This document shows positions 42,563-50,329 of a stretch of DNA of 64,000 bases, one piece after another. The notes under the pieces are model-generated. The model was not told the origin of the DNA. It searched no databases and saw nothing but the letters and a program-made list of their open reading frames with translations. This DNA comes from Sphingomonas prati (GTDB taxonomy: Bacteria; Pseudomonadota; Alphaproteobacteria; Sphingomonadales; Sphingomonadaceae). The stretch is from assembly GCF_014643515.1 (NCBI RefSeq), contig NZ_BMJP01000002.1, positions 186,001 to 250,000 on the forward strand, in the 5' to 3' direction. The translations under genes were made by a program, and so were the position numbers. Position 1 is the stretch's first letter; the number at the start of each line of letters is the position of its first letter.

Positions 42563-43020
42563 GACTGGGCGGACCCGGCAGCATCGTGGATCGCCGCGCG
42601 AATGCGGTTATACGTCGCGCAGCGACAGATATTGCCGCTCATGGCGATATCGATGTCCGCGTCGGTGGGCTTGGGAACACTTCGCAGCAGCGCGACCGCG
42701 CTCATGATCTGGCCCGACTGGCAAAAGCCGCATTGCGGCACGTCGCGGGCGACCCAGGCATCGCGTATGGCGTCGGCCTGCGGGCCGTCGACCGCCTCGA
42801 TCGTGACGATCTGCGATCCTGCCGCGGCTTCCAGCGCAAGCGAGCAGGACCGCATCGGCTGACCATCGACATGGACCGTGCAGGCGCCGCATTGTGCGAT
42901 GCCACAGCCATACTTCGTCCCCGGCAGCTTCAACGTGTCGCGAAGCACCCAAAGGAGCGGCGTTTGCCCGTCCTCATCGACGTGGCGGACCTGTCCGTTG
43001 ACCGTAAGGGAGTATGACAT
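42559..43020 (-). CDS. 2Fe-2S subunit, IorA/CoxS type
   Basis: 153 residues, ATG 43020. Plant-type 2Fe-2S ligands CGIAQCGAC with the fourth Cys in MRSCSLAL, then the C-terminal second cluster CGFCQSGQIM and CRCATYNRI. Full-length small subunit of the xanthine oxidase family. It lacks its own Tat signal, so it probably crosses the membrane bound to the Tat-bearing Mo subunit, as reported for related periplasmic enzymes. First gene of the three-gene leftward operon. Confidence 0.95.
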   Translation of the reverse strand: MSYSLTVNGQVRHVDEDGQTPLLWVLRDTLKLPGTKYGCGIAQCGACTVHVDGQPMRSCSLALEAAAGSQIVTIEAVDGPQADAIRDAWVARDVPQCGFCQSGQIMSAVALLRSVPKPTDADIDIAMSGNICRCATYNRIRAAIHDAAGSAQS

Positions 43021-43136
43021 GGCCTAAGCCCGGACTTCAGCGATGATCATGCCGGGCAGGATATGCGCGTCCGATTGGACGGGAAACGCCCGAACCTTCA
43101 GAAAGCATGCCCATTCCTGCAGGTATGACACCGATC

Positions 43137-43439
43137 TCATGAGAGCGCGCGACCAAGCAGGAACGGGACAATGCCAAAAACCGCAACAAGCCCGACGCGC
43201 ACCTTCAGGTAGCTTCGAATATCGGTACGGGTGAAAGCCAGTGTGGCATAGCGCAGGTCTTCGGCGAGCGTCAGCACGATCCCGGCGGTCACCGCGTAGG
43301 TGAGGAAGATCAATAGCGGGGCGCCAGACCACCCGAGTTTCGCCGGTAGTACCGCGACTATGGCCGCGTTCGCCGCCCAGACTAGAAGATAATCCACCTT
43401 CATCGAACGGTCGCGCTCCTGCTGAATCCACGCGAGCAT
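43137..43439 (-). CDS. Small three-helix membrane protein, unknown
   Basis: 100 residues from ATG 43439, which shares its first base with the stop of the methyltransferase gene (TGATG), so the two are coupled. Hydrophobic helices: YLLVWAANAAIVAVLPA, APLLIFLTYAVTAGIVLTLA and RVGLVAVFGIVPFLLG. No family recognised. A role in the membrane together with the lipid-type methyltransferase is conceivable but unproved. Confidence 0.72.
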   Translation of the reverse strand: MLAWIQQERDRSMKVDYLLVWAANAAIVAVLPAKLGWSGAPLLIFLTYAVTAGIVLTLAEDLRYATLAFTRTDIRSYLKVRVGLVAVFGIVPFLLGRALS

Positions 43440-44095
43440 CAGCGGACTGCCGAAAGACGGGCGAGGCGGTAAGCGGAGGCCGGTGGTACGTTGCGTAGCG
43501 TCGTCCCGACGCGTTCGGCGACAAGGCCGAGCCGATCGAGCATGTCGTCCGGAACGGAGCATCGCCAACCATAAGTGAACAGGTAGAGCGCTCCTTCGGG
43601 CATCAGGCGCTCAAAGGCAGCGTGTATGATCGCCTCGACCTGTTCGGGATCCATACTCCGCAAACCGAGCCCGCAAACGGCCGCCCCGAACTTGCGGCTT
43701 CCCACATCCTGGGAACGACCTAGACCGGCGGCGTCGATGCTGAGGACCGTCGCACGAGGAAAGCGCTGCCGGAGCAGCCGGACGAAGGTCTGGTTCTGCT
43801 CGACCAGTGTCAGGTCGGATTCGATGACACCCCGATCGACCAGAGCTTGAGTGAACACCCCGGTTCCGGGGCCGAGCTCGAGGACCGCACCGGTCTCTCG
43901 CCCGATCCGGTGCGTAATCAAGGAAGCCAGCGCTTTCCCCGATGGCGCTACCGCCGCGGTGCCGGCCGGGTCGCGCAACCATTCGAGCAGAAACCGGAAC
44001 ATGTCCCACGAACGTCCGTTCGCGGGCTTGGCGATGATTGGCCGGGCCGCGGCGCCGATCTTGCCGATCGCCGCGTATGAAAGGTCCATGAACAT
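43439..44095 (-). CDS. Class I SAM methyltransferase, phospholipid methyltransferase-like
   Basis: 218 residues from ATG 44095 (GGAG 11 bases upstream). SAM motif I is VLELGPGTGVFTQALVDRG, followed by LTLVEQNQTFVRLLRQRFP and the post-motif FGAAVCGLGLRSMDPEQVEA. The N-terminal RPIIAKPANGRSWDMFRFLL and AVAPSGKALASLI segments resemble PmtA-type phosphatidylethanolamine N-methyltransferases and related rRNA-methylase-like proteins. Coupled to a small membrane protein downstream. Confidence 0.82.
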   Translation of the reverse strand: MFMDLSYAAIGKIGAAARPIIAKPANGRSWDMFRFLLEWLRDPAGTAAVAPSGKALASLITHRIGRETGAVLELGPGTGVFTQALVDRGVIESDLTLVEQNQTFVRLLRQRFPRATVLSIDAAGLGRSQDVGSRKFGAAVCGLGLRSMDPEQVEAIIHAAFERLMPEGALYLFTYGWRCSVPDDMLDRLGLVAERVGTTLRNVPPASAYRLARLSAVR

Positions 44096-44280
44096 TGGGC
44101 TTCTCCATCGATCAGAGTTGCCCAATGGTCCGGCAGGACGCCGCGAAGCACCATGCCCGAACTTGCAGAAGACTTGCCCGTTTCTTCAAGGAGCCGAGCG
44201 TTCGGCGATCCCGCAAAAGGACGAACGGGCGCGCAGACCTGCTGCGCGCCCGTATTCTAGGCCGGCTTTGCTTTTGAGTG

Positions 44281-45279
44281 CTATGCCAAAGCGGCCTTCT
44301 GGCTCATGACATCGCGCTTCGGCGCAACACCGAACTGACGCGAATATTCGCGGCTGAACTGGGACGCGCTTTCGTAGCCGACCTGGTAGGCCGCCTCCGC
44401 GACATTGATTGCATCCGCCGTCATCAGTCGGCGTGCCTCCAACAGACGAAGCTGCTTCTGGAATTGCAGCGGCGTCATCGATGTCATCGCCTTGAAATGC
44501 TGGTGGAACGAGGACGCACTCATATGTGCGACCTCCGCAAGCTGCTCCACGCGCAACGTCTGTGCGAAGTTGTTTCGCAGCAGGTGAATGGCCCGCGCGA
44601 CGCGTTCCAGGTGCGAGTCCGGCATGGCCTGCTTGCAGAGTTCGGCACCGTTCGGACCGCTCAACAGCCAGTAATAGAATTCGCGCATTACGGCTGGGTA
44701 GAGGATCGGGATGGCCTTGGGCGTGTCCGTCAGGCGGACCATGCGCATGACGCAATCGGCCAGCGGCCCGTCGACGTTGGCCACGAACACGCTTCGGCCG
44801 GCGCTCGCGGACGGGGCCGGCGGGGAGTCGAGTTCTTGCAGCACTTCGCGCATCATGACGACGTCGAACCCGATCGCGATGCCGACAAAGGGCTCGTCCT
44901 GGCTTGCGGCCACGATCCGTCCATGCGCCGGAATATCCATGCTCACGATCAGACACTGCATCGGGCCGTAGCGAAGCGTCTCGTCACCGACGAGGATCTC
45001 CTTGGCCCCCTGCAGCGTGATGCAGAGCGACGGCTGATACACGAAATGACTGTCCCGGTGATGAAACGACCGGACCATGTGAACATTGGTGTCCGGCACC
45101 GGGAAATATCCCTCTTCGCCGCCGTGCCCGTCCATGAAGGTGTTGACCGCCGTCAGAAGCGCTGATGACCCGCCATGCCCGCCAAGGCGACTATGCGACG
45201 CGCCGCGCGCCGCGGACACCCGGGCCGGGTCCATTGTAGGAAAAGGCAATATTTTTCCGGTTTCCGGCATTCTGGTCAT
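44281..45279 (-). CDS. AraC family transcriptional regulator (paralogue 2)
   Basis: 332 residues, ATG 45279 with GAGGGA upstream. Same two-domain layout as the AraC at 35296: N-terminal YQPSLCITLQGAKEILVGDE and ASQDEPFVGIAIGFDVVMM, then LAEVAHMSASSFHQHFKAMT and AAYQVGYESASQFSREYSRQ. Divergent from the MFS gene at 45327 with only 47 bases between, so both promoters overlap. The conserved motif of paralogue 1 is in that gap. Confidence 0.94.
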   Translation of the reverse strand: MTRMPETGKILPFPTMDPARVSAARGASHSRLGGHGGSSALLTAVNTFMDGHGGEEGYFPVPDTNVHMVRSFHHRDSHFVYQPSLCITLQGAKEILVGDETLRYGPMQCLIVSMDIPAHGRIVAASQDEPFVGIAIGFDVVMMREVLQELDSPPAPSASAGRSVFVANVDGPLADCVMRMVRLTDTPKAIPILYPAVMREFYYWLLSGPNGAELCKQAMPDSHLERVARAIHLLRNNFAQTLRVEQLAEVAHMSASSFHQHFKAMTSMTPLQFQKQLRLLEARRLMTADAINVAEAAYQVGYESASQFSREYSRQFGVAPKRDVMSQKAALA

Positions 45280-45294
45280 CGGTCGTTCCCTCTA

Positions 45295-45316
45295 GCTTGC
45301 TGGTGCCAAACAAAGC
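45295..45316 (-). promoter_or_regulatory. Conserved AraC-upstream motif, copy 2
   Basis: On the minus strand GCTTTGTTTGGCACCAGCAA, 15 bases before the AraC start, matches copy 1 at 17 of 20 positions. Because the gap to the MFS gene is only 47 bases, binding here would affect both genes. Confidence 0.6.
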
Positions 45317-45326
45317 GAGGTGAGCG

Positions 45327-46649
45327 ATGAACATGACAGAAATCGCAGCCCCGTCAATACCTGTCCTAAATTACGCTTCAAGCGTTCGGAAAGATACGGA
45401 TGACGAATATATCGGAAGCGCACGAGCAATCCTGCTCCTGATCGCGCTATTCCTTGTCAGTGCTTTCAGTCAGATCGACCGGATACTTCCATTCATTCTT
45501 GCCGAGTCCATCAAATCCGACCTATCGTTGAGTGATACGCAGATCGGTCTGCTCACGGGCATAGCCTTCGCGCTATGCTATGGGCTGTTGTCGCTGCCGC
45601 TTGCGCGCGCCTCCGACCGTGGATCACCACGTCTCGTCCTCGTGGCTTGCATTGTCATCTGGAGCGCAATGACGGCGCTCGGTGGCCTCGCCACCAGCTT
45701 TCTCTTTCTTGCGTTCACGCGGTTCGGCGTCGCGTTTGGCGAAGCCGGTGCGACCCCGTCAGGGCATGCGCTGATCGCCCGCAAGATCACGCCCGAACGC
45801 CGCGGCCTCGCCATTGGCATCTTCTCGATGGGGATCCCGATCGGCACGATGACGGGATTTGCCGTCGGCGGCGCGCTCGGGGACACGCTGGGGTGGCAGA
45901 CCGTGCTGCTCGGCGCCGGCGCGCTAGGCGGGCTCCTCGCGGTGTTGGTGCTTGCGGTCGCAGGACCGACCCCACCGCTGAAAAGCGTTTCGGTCGCCCG
46001 CGAGCCCTTTCTTCGATCGAGCTTGCGCCTGATTTCTTCCCCGGGCTTTCGTTGGCTGTTCATCGGCGCGATCGGGGCCGGGTTCGCCGGAGCGCCCTTC
46101 TACGCTTTTGGCGCGCCCTTCCTCATGCGCACCCACGGCCTCAGCACCAGCGAGGCAGGACTCGCCTTCGGGCTTCTCCAGGGACTGATGGGCATCATAG
46201 GCACGCTGGGTGGCGGACGCTGGTTCGACCGACTGGTGCGCGCGGGTCATGGTCGTGTGCTCGGGCCGCCGGCCGCGCTGTTCCTGATCGCCAGCGTGAC
46301 GATGAGCGCGGCGCTGTTCGTCCCAGTCGCATGGCTCTCCATCGCCTTGATGGTGCCAACCATGCTGTCCTTCTCGTTCCTGCTGCCATGGTCGTTCGGC
46401 GCCAGCCATCTCGTTGCCGGAAAAGGCAATGAAGGGATGGCATCCAGTCTCGGCATGATCGCCTCCGGTCTGCTCGGGCCGGCGCTCGGGCCGCTGTTCG
46501 TCGGCATGGTCAGCGACGCGGCGACGGCAGCGCAGGTTCCGGGCGGCCTGTCGTTCGGGCTGCTGATCGTACCCGCCGCCAGCGTCCTGACCGGCCTCGC
46601 CTATCTGATCGCCAACCGCCGCATCGCCGTCGTGCTGCGAACGCGCTGA
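45327..46649 (+). CDS. MFS transporter (paralogue 2)
   Basis: 440 residues from ATG 45327 (GAGGTGAG upstream). Twelve-helix major facilitator; the motif A region is SLPLARASDRGSPRLVLVAC and the cytoplasmic loop ARKITPERRGLAIGIFSMGI. Closely similar to the MFS at 33891 along its whole length, including NLTG-free loops such as FLMRTHGLSTSEAGLAFGLL. It has the complete N terminus that paralogue 1 appears to lack. The Spinster-like pattern is a rough resemblance; the substrate is unknown. The aldo/keto reductase follows 40 bases later and is probably co-transcribed. Confidence 0.94.
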   Translation: MNMTEIAAPSIPVLNYASSVRKDTDDEYIGSARAILLLIALFLVSAFSQIDRILPFILAESIKSDLSLSDTQIGLLTGIAFALCYGLLSLPLARASDRGSPRLVLVACIVIWSAMTALGGLATSFLFLAFTRFGVAFGEAGATPSGHALIARKITPERRGLAIGIFSMGIPIGTMTGFAVGGALGDTLGWQTVLLGAGALGGLLAVLVLAVAGPTPPLKSVSVAREPFLRSSLRLISSPGFRWLFIGAIGAGFAGAPFYAFGAPFLMRTHGLSTSEAGLAFGLLQGLMGIIGTLGGGRWFDRLVRAGHGRVLGPPAALFLIASVTMSAALFVPVAWLSIALMVPTMLSFSFLLPWSFGASHLVAGKGNEGMASSLGMIASGLLGPALGPLFVGMVSDAATAAQVPGGLSFGLLIVPAASVLTGLAYLIANRRIAVVLRTR

Positions 46650-46689
46650 CCGCTTCGCCGTCCGCCGAACCCCACCAAGGACCTGTTCC

Positions 46690-47736
46690 ATGCAGTACAA
46701 GACCCTCGGCAATACCGGACTGTTCGTCTCCGAACTCTGCCTCGGTACCATGACGTTCGGCGGCCAGGGTGTCTGGGCGAACATGGGCAATGTCCAGCTC
46801 GACGATGCGCAGGCACTGATCTCCCGCGCACTCGATCACGGCATCAACTTCATCGATACCGCCGACATCTACTCGGCCGGGGCGTCGGAGGAAATCGTCG
46901 GCCAGGCGCTCCGGAACCTCGGGGTCCGGCGCGAGGACGTCGTGATCGCCACGAAGGTGTGCGGGCCGATGGGAACCGGTCCGAACGACGCCGGCAACTC
47001 GCGCGGACATATCCTCGACAGCGTCAAGGCGAGCCTGAAACGCCTCCAGGTCGACCATATCGACCTCTATCAGCTTCACAACATCGATACCGTCACCCCG
47101 ATCGAAGAGAGCCTCGCGGCGCTCGACATCCTCGTGCGGCAGGGACTGGTCCGGTATGTCGGGGTCTCGAACTGGTCGGCGTGGCAGATCGCGCGCGCGC
47201 TTGGTCACAGCGAACGCCTGAACCTCGCCAAGATCGCCACGACGCAGAGCTATTACACGCTCGCCGGGCGCGATCTCGAGCGCGAACTCGTGCCGCTCAT
47301 CAAGGCCGAGAAGCTTGGGCTACTGGTCTGGAGCCCGCTGGCCGGCGGCCTGCTCAGCGGCAAGTACGGGCGTGACAAGCCGGGCGAAGATGGCAGCCGG
47401 CGCACGACCTTCGACTTTCCACCGGTGCCGATGGATCATGCTTATGCCGTGATCGACGTCATGGAAGGCATCGCGGCGCACCGGGGCGTCAGCGTCGCCC
47501 GGATCGCGCTTGCCTGGCTCCTGCATCAACCGCACGTCACCAGCGTGATCGTCGGCGCCAAGCACATCGCGCAACTCGACGACAATGTCGGCGCGACCGA
47601 GGTGGTCCTCACCGCGGCCGACATTGCCGAGCTTCAGGCCGCCAGCGCGCTGGCGCCGGAATACCCGGCCTGGATGCAGCGCACGCGCACAGTTTCATCG
47701 AAGCCGCCGCTCAACGCAGCGTCCGCGGCCGATTGA
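46690..47736 (+). CDS. Aldo/keto reductase (paralogue 1)
   Basis: 348 residues, ATG 46690 with AAGGA upstream. TIM-barrel AKR: LCLGTMTFGGQGVW; catalytic Asp and Tyr in FIDTADIYSAGASEEI; Lys in VVIATKVCGPMG; His in IDLYQLHNID. NADP-binding end: LLHQPHVTSVIVGAKHIAQLDDN. Lies 40 bases after the MFS gene, on the same strand, and before MipA-like 2, but hairpins separate it from the latter. A second AKR of the same kind is at 53696. Confidence 0.95.
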   Translation: MQYKTLGNTGLFVSELCLGTMTFGGQGVWANMGNVQLDDAQALISRALDHGINFIDTADIYSAGASEEIVGQALRNLGVRREDVVIATKVCGPMGTGPNDAGNSRGHILDSVKASLKRLQVDHIDLYQLHNIDTVTPIEESLAALDILVRQGLVRYVGVSNWSAWQIARALGHSERLNLAKIATTQSYYTLAGRDLERELVPLIKAEKLGLLVWSPLAGGLLSGKYGRDKPGEDGSRRTTFDFPPVPMDHAYAVIDVMEGIAAHRGVSVARIALAWLLHQPHVTSVIVGAKHIAQLDDNVGATEVVLTAADIAELQAASALAPEYPAWMQRTRTVSSKPPLNAASAAD

Positions 47737-47740
47737 GATC

Positions 47741-47850
47741 GGAGCTGCGGGATGCCCCGTCTCGCAGCTCCGTAGCGGGGTCGCCCCCTCCCCCCAGGGC
47801 GGCCCCGCGGGCCACCGACGGAGAGTCCGGCAACGGGCCCGTCGGTGGCC
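47741..47850 (+). terminator. Two strong hairpins after the aldo/keto reductase
   Basis: GGAGCTGCG/CGCAGCTCC (47741-47771) and GGCCACCGACGG/CCGTCGGTGGCC (47810-47850), the second followed by TT. They separate the MFS/AKR unit from the MipA-like gene. Confidence 0.75.
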
Positions 47851-47881
47851 TTACTACCACCCTTCCCAGAAAGGATCGTGC

Positions 47882-48682
47882 ATGCGCAACCTCCTCCCGA
47901 CCATTCTTGCCTGCGGTGTTGCCGCGCTAAGCGCCGGCGTCGCCCAGGCGCAGGCCGGTCCTCCTGACGACGGCGCGCCGCACGGCGTGGTCGCCATCGG
48001 CCCCGGTGTCGTTCCCGAATTTGACGGGTCCGGCGACATGCGCGTGCTTCCGTTCGTCCTCGCCGATATCAAGTGGCGCGGCGTCAACGTCCAGATGGGT
48101 GGCACTGGCCTCCGCGTCGATGTCGTCCCGGACTCGCGCCTTGCATTCGGACCGGTGCTCGGCGTGCGTCTTCCGCGCAATGACGCCGACGGTCGCGTTG
48201 GGTTGTTGCCGGAGATCGACACCGCGATCGAGGCCGGCGCGTTCGTCGGCTATCGCATCGGCGGCGACCAGCTCGGTCAGGGCTCGCTCCAGATGGAGCT
48301 TTCCGTGGTCCACGACGTGTCGCAAACCCATAACGGCCTCCTCGCCACCGCAAGCGCCAACTACACGGCCGTCCGCAACGCGGACGTCTCGCTCTCCTTC
48401 GGCGCGCAGACCACCTGGGCGGACCAGGACTATACCCGCACATATTTCGGCATTGATGCCGCCGGCGCTAGGGCCAGCGGCCTCGCCGCTTATCGTCCGG
48501 ACGCAGGGATCAGGGACGTCGGCGCGGGCGTGACGGCCGGTTACTGGTTCAGCCCCCAGGTCGGCATCACGGCACGCGCCGGTGCGAGTTATCTGGTCGG
48601 CGACATCGCTGACAGTCCGATCACCGACGAGGGCAGCCGGTGGCAGCCTGCCGCCGGCGTCATGCTCTCCTACCGGTTCTGA
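47882..48682 (+). CDS. MipA/OmpV family outer membrane protein (paralogue 2)
   Basis: 266 residues from ATG 47882 (AGAAAGGA 6-13 bases upstream), signal peptide ending AGVAQAQAG. Shares blocks with the protein at 22744: HGVVAIGPGVVPEFDGSGDM, LGVRLPRNDADGRVG, VGYRIGGD, DYTRTYFGIDAAGARASGLA and a closing aromatic (VMLSYRF). An outer-membrane barrel of unclear function, here followed by a DedA-like gene instead of an efflux pump. Confidence 0.92.
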   Translation: MRNLLPTILACGVAALSAGVAQAQAGPPDDGAPHGVVAIGPGVVPEFDGSGDMRVLPFVLADIKWRGVNVQMGGTGLRVDVVPDSRLAFGPVLGVRLPRNDADGRVGLLPEIDTAIEAGAFVGYRIGGDQLGQGSLQMELSVVHDVSQTHNGLLATASANYTAVRNADVSLSFGAQTTWADQDYTRTYFGIDAAGARASGLAAYRPDAGIRDVGAGVTAGYWFSPQVGITARAGASYLVGDIADSPITDEGSRWQPAAGVMLSYRF

Positions 48683-48687
48683 CGACC

Positions 48688-49314
48688 GTGACGGACGATC
48701 CGCTCGGCAACATCCTGCTGTTCGCAGCCCCGCTGGGGATCGCAGGCGTCTTCCTCATGGCGCTCTTCGAGCGGATCGTACCGGTTCTGCCCTCCCATGG
48801 CCTCTACGCCGCGATCGGCGTCGCTGCGGCGGAGGGGGCATGGGGCCTGCCTGCCGCCATCATCCTGTCCGTCCTGGGCAGTGGCGCGGGCGCGTTCGCC
48901 ACCTATCGGCTGGGCATCCGGCTCGCGGCTGGAGAAGGGCGGGCGATCCGCATCCGCCGGCTGCTGCGCCGTCGCGACCGTCTCGGTCGTTATCTGCGCG
49001 GCCTGCAACGCCGGAGCGGCGCACTGCCGTTCGTCGCGCAGCTCCTGCCCGCCGCGCGGCTCGTGGCACCGCTGATCGCTGGCGCCACGCCGCACGACTG
49101 GCGGCGGCTCTCGGTGGCGACCCTGGCCGGACTCACCGTCTGGAACACCACGTTCATCGCGATCGGCTTCGTGATGGTGCAGTTGGGAGGCCCGACCAAT
49201 GCGACGGTGGTGAGCGCAACCATCCTCGCCCTGTTGGCCGGTTTCTTCATCGTGACCCGTCTGGCCAGGCACCGGCGGATGCGGCTCGCGTCGACCACCC
49301 CTGCTTACCGTTGA
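48688..49314 (+). CDS. DedA/SNARE-associated family membrane protein
   Basis: 208 residues from the GTG at 48688, five bases after the MipA-like stop. DedA-like sequence: LLFAAPLGIAGVFLMALFERIVPVLPSHGLYAAIG, a glycine-rich helix (ILSVLGSGAGAFATYRLGIR) and the re-entrant region QLLPAARLVAPLIAGATPHD. DedA proteins are undecaprenyl-phosphate or phospholipid flippases in other bacteria. Close spacing suggests co-expression with the barrel protein. Confidence 0.82.
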   Translation: MTDDPLGNILLFAAPLGIAGVFLMALFERIVPVLPSHGLYAAIGVAAAEGAWGLPAAIILSVLGSGAGAFATYRLGIRLAAGEGRAIRIRRLLRRRDRLGRYLRGLQRRSGALPFVAQLLPAARLVAPLIAGATPHDWRRLSVATLAGLTVWNTTFIAIGFVMVQLGGPTNATVVSATILALLAGFFIVTRLARHRRMRLASTTPAYR

Positions 49315-49327
49315 ACCGGAGAATGAA

Positions 49328-50257
49328 ATGGCCGACGAAACCCGAATTGTGTCGTTCGAGGCGGGACCGGTCGACGTGATCGGCGTCCTGCACCTGCCAC
49401 ACGGCTTCAACGAGAGCCGCATCTATCCGGCGATCGTCATCGTCACGCCGGGGAGCAGCGTGAAGGAGCAGATCGGCGCCACCTACGGCGCCAGGTTGGC
49501 CGCCAAGGGCTTTGTCGCCCTCGCTTTCGATCCGTCCTATCAAGGTGAGAGCGGCGGAGAGCCACGCGACCTCGAAGACCCGTCCGCGCGGGTCGAGGAC
49601 GTTTGCTGCGCGATCGATTACCTCGTGACTCTCGCCTATGTCGACGAAGAGCGGATCGGTGTGCTCGGCATCTGCGCGGGGGGTGGCTATGCCGTCAAAG
49701 CCGCCTTGACCGAGCGCCGGATCAAGGCGGTCGGCACCGTCGTTCCGGTGAACATCGGGCGAGCCTTTCGACAGGCGCAGGTCACGGACGGCGCGATCGA
49801 TGAGACCCTCGCTGCTGTCGGGCGGCAACGCACCGCCGAAGCGCGCGGCGGGGCGGAACGCCGCGATCCGTGGCTTCCGGACAGCCTCGATGACGCCGAG
49901 GCAGCCGGGATCGTCGATCCCGATACGCTGGAGGCGATCGCCTATTATCGCACCCCGCCCGGCTACAACGCCAACGCGAGCAACCGTCTGCTCTTCCGCA
50001 GCAACGCCTTGCTGCTCGGTTTCGACGCGTTTCATCTTGTCGCGGAGCTATTGCCGCAACCGCTGCAGGTGATCGTTGCAGGGCGGCGAGGCACCACCTT
50101 TTCCTACGAGGATGGCGAGGACCTCTGGCACCGGGCGCGCAACCGGAAGGACTTCACCGTCATCGCCGGCGCCGGGCATTACGAATTGTACGACAAACCC
50201 GAATATGTTGATCAGGCGACGGACCGGCTCGGCGCATTTTTCCGTGTCTGGCTATAG
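49328..50257 (+). CDS. Dienelactone-hydrolase-like alpha/beta hydrolase with Cys nucleophile
   Basis: 309 residues, ATG 49328, 13 bases after the DedA-like stop. Alpha/beta hydrolase with nucleophile elbow LGICAGGGYA (Cys about 116), the Cys variant typical of dienelactone hydrolases. Other blocks: VIVTPGSSVKEQIGATYGAR, VALAFDPSYQGESGGEPRD and the catalytic His in AGAGHYELYDKPEYV. Likely to cleave a small ester or lactone, with no clear pathway around it. Confidence 0.88.
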   Translation: MADETRIVSFEAGPVDVIGVLHLPHGFNESRIYPAIVIVTPGSSVKEQIGATYGARLAAKGFVALAFDPSYQGESGGEPRDLEDPSARVEDVCCAIDYLVTLAYVDEERIGVLGICAGGGYAVKAALTERRIKAVGTVVPVNIGRAFRQAQVTDGAIDETLAAVGRQRTAEARGGAERRDPWLPDSLDDAEAAGIVDPDTLEAIAYYRTPPGYNANASNRLLFRSNALLLGFDAFHLVAELLPQPLQVIVAGRRGTTFSYEDGEDLWHRARNRKDFTVIAGAGHYELYDKPEYVDQATDRLGAFFRVWL

Positions 50258-50329
50258 TGGCTCATAATCTTCTCCTACTTTGCGCGCCACTTTTCGGTCG
50301 GCTGCGCCCGCTGAGTGAAGGACCGTGAT

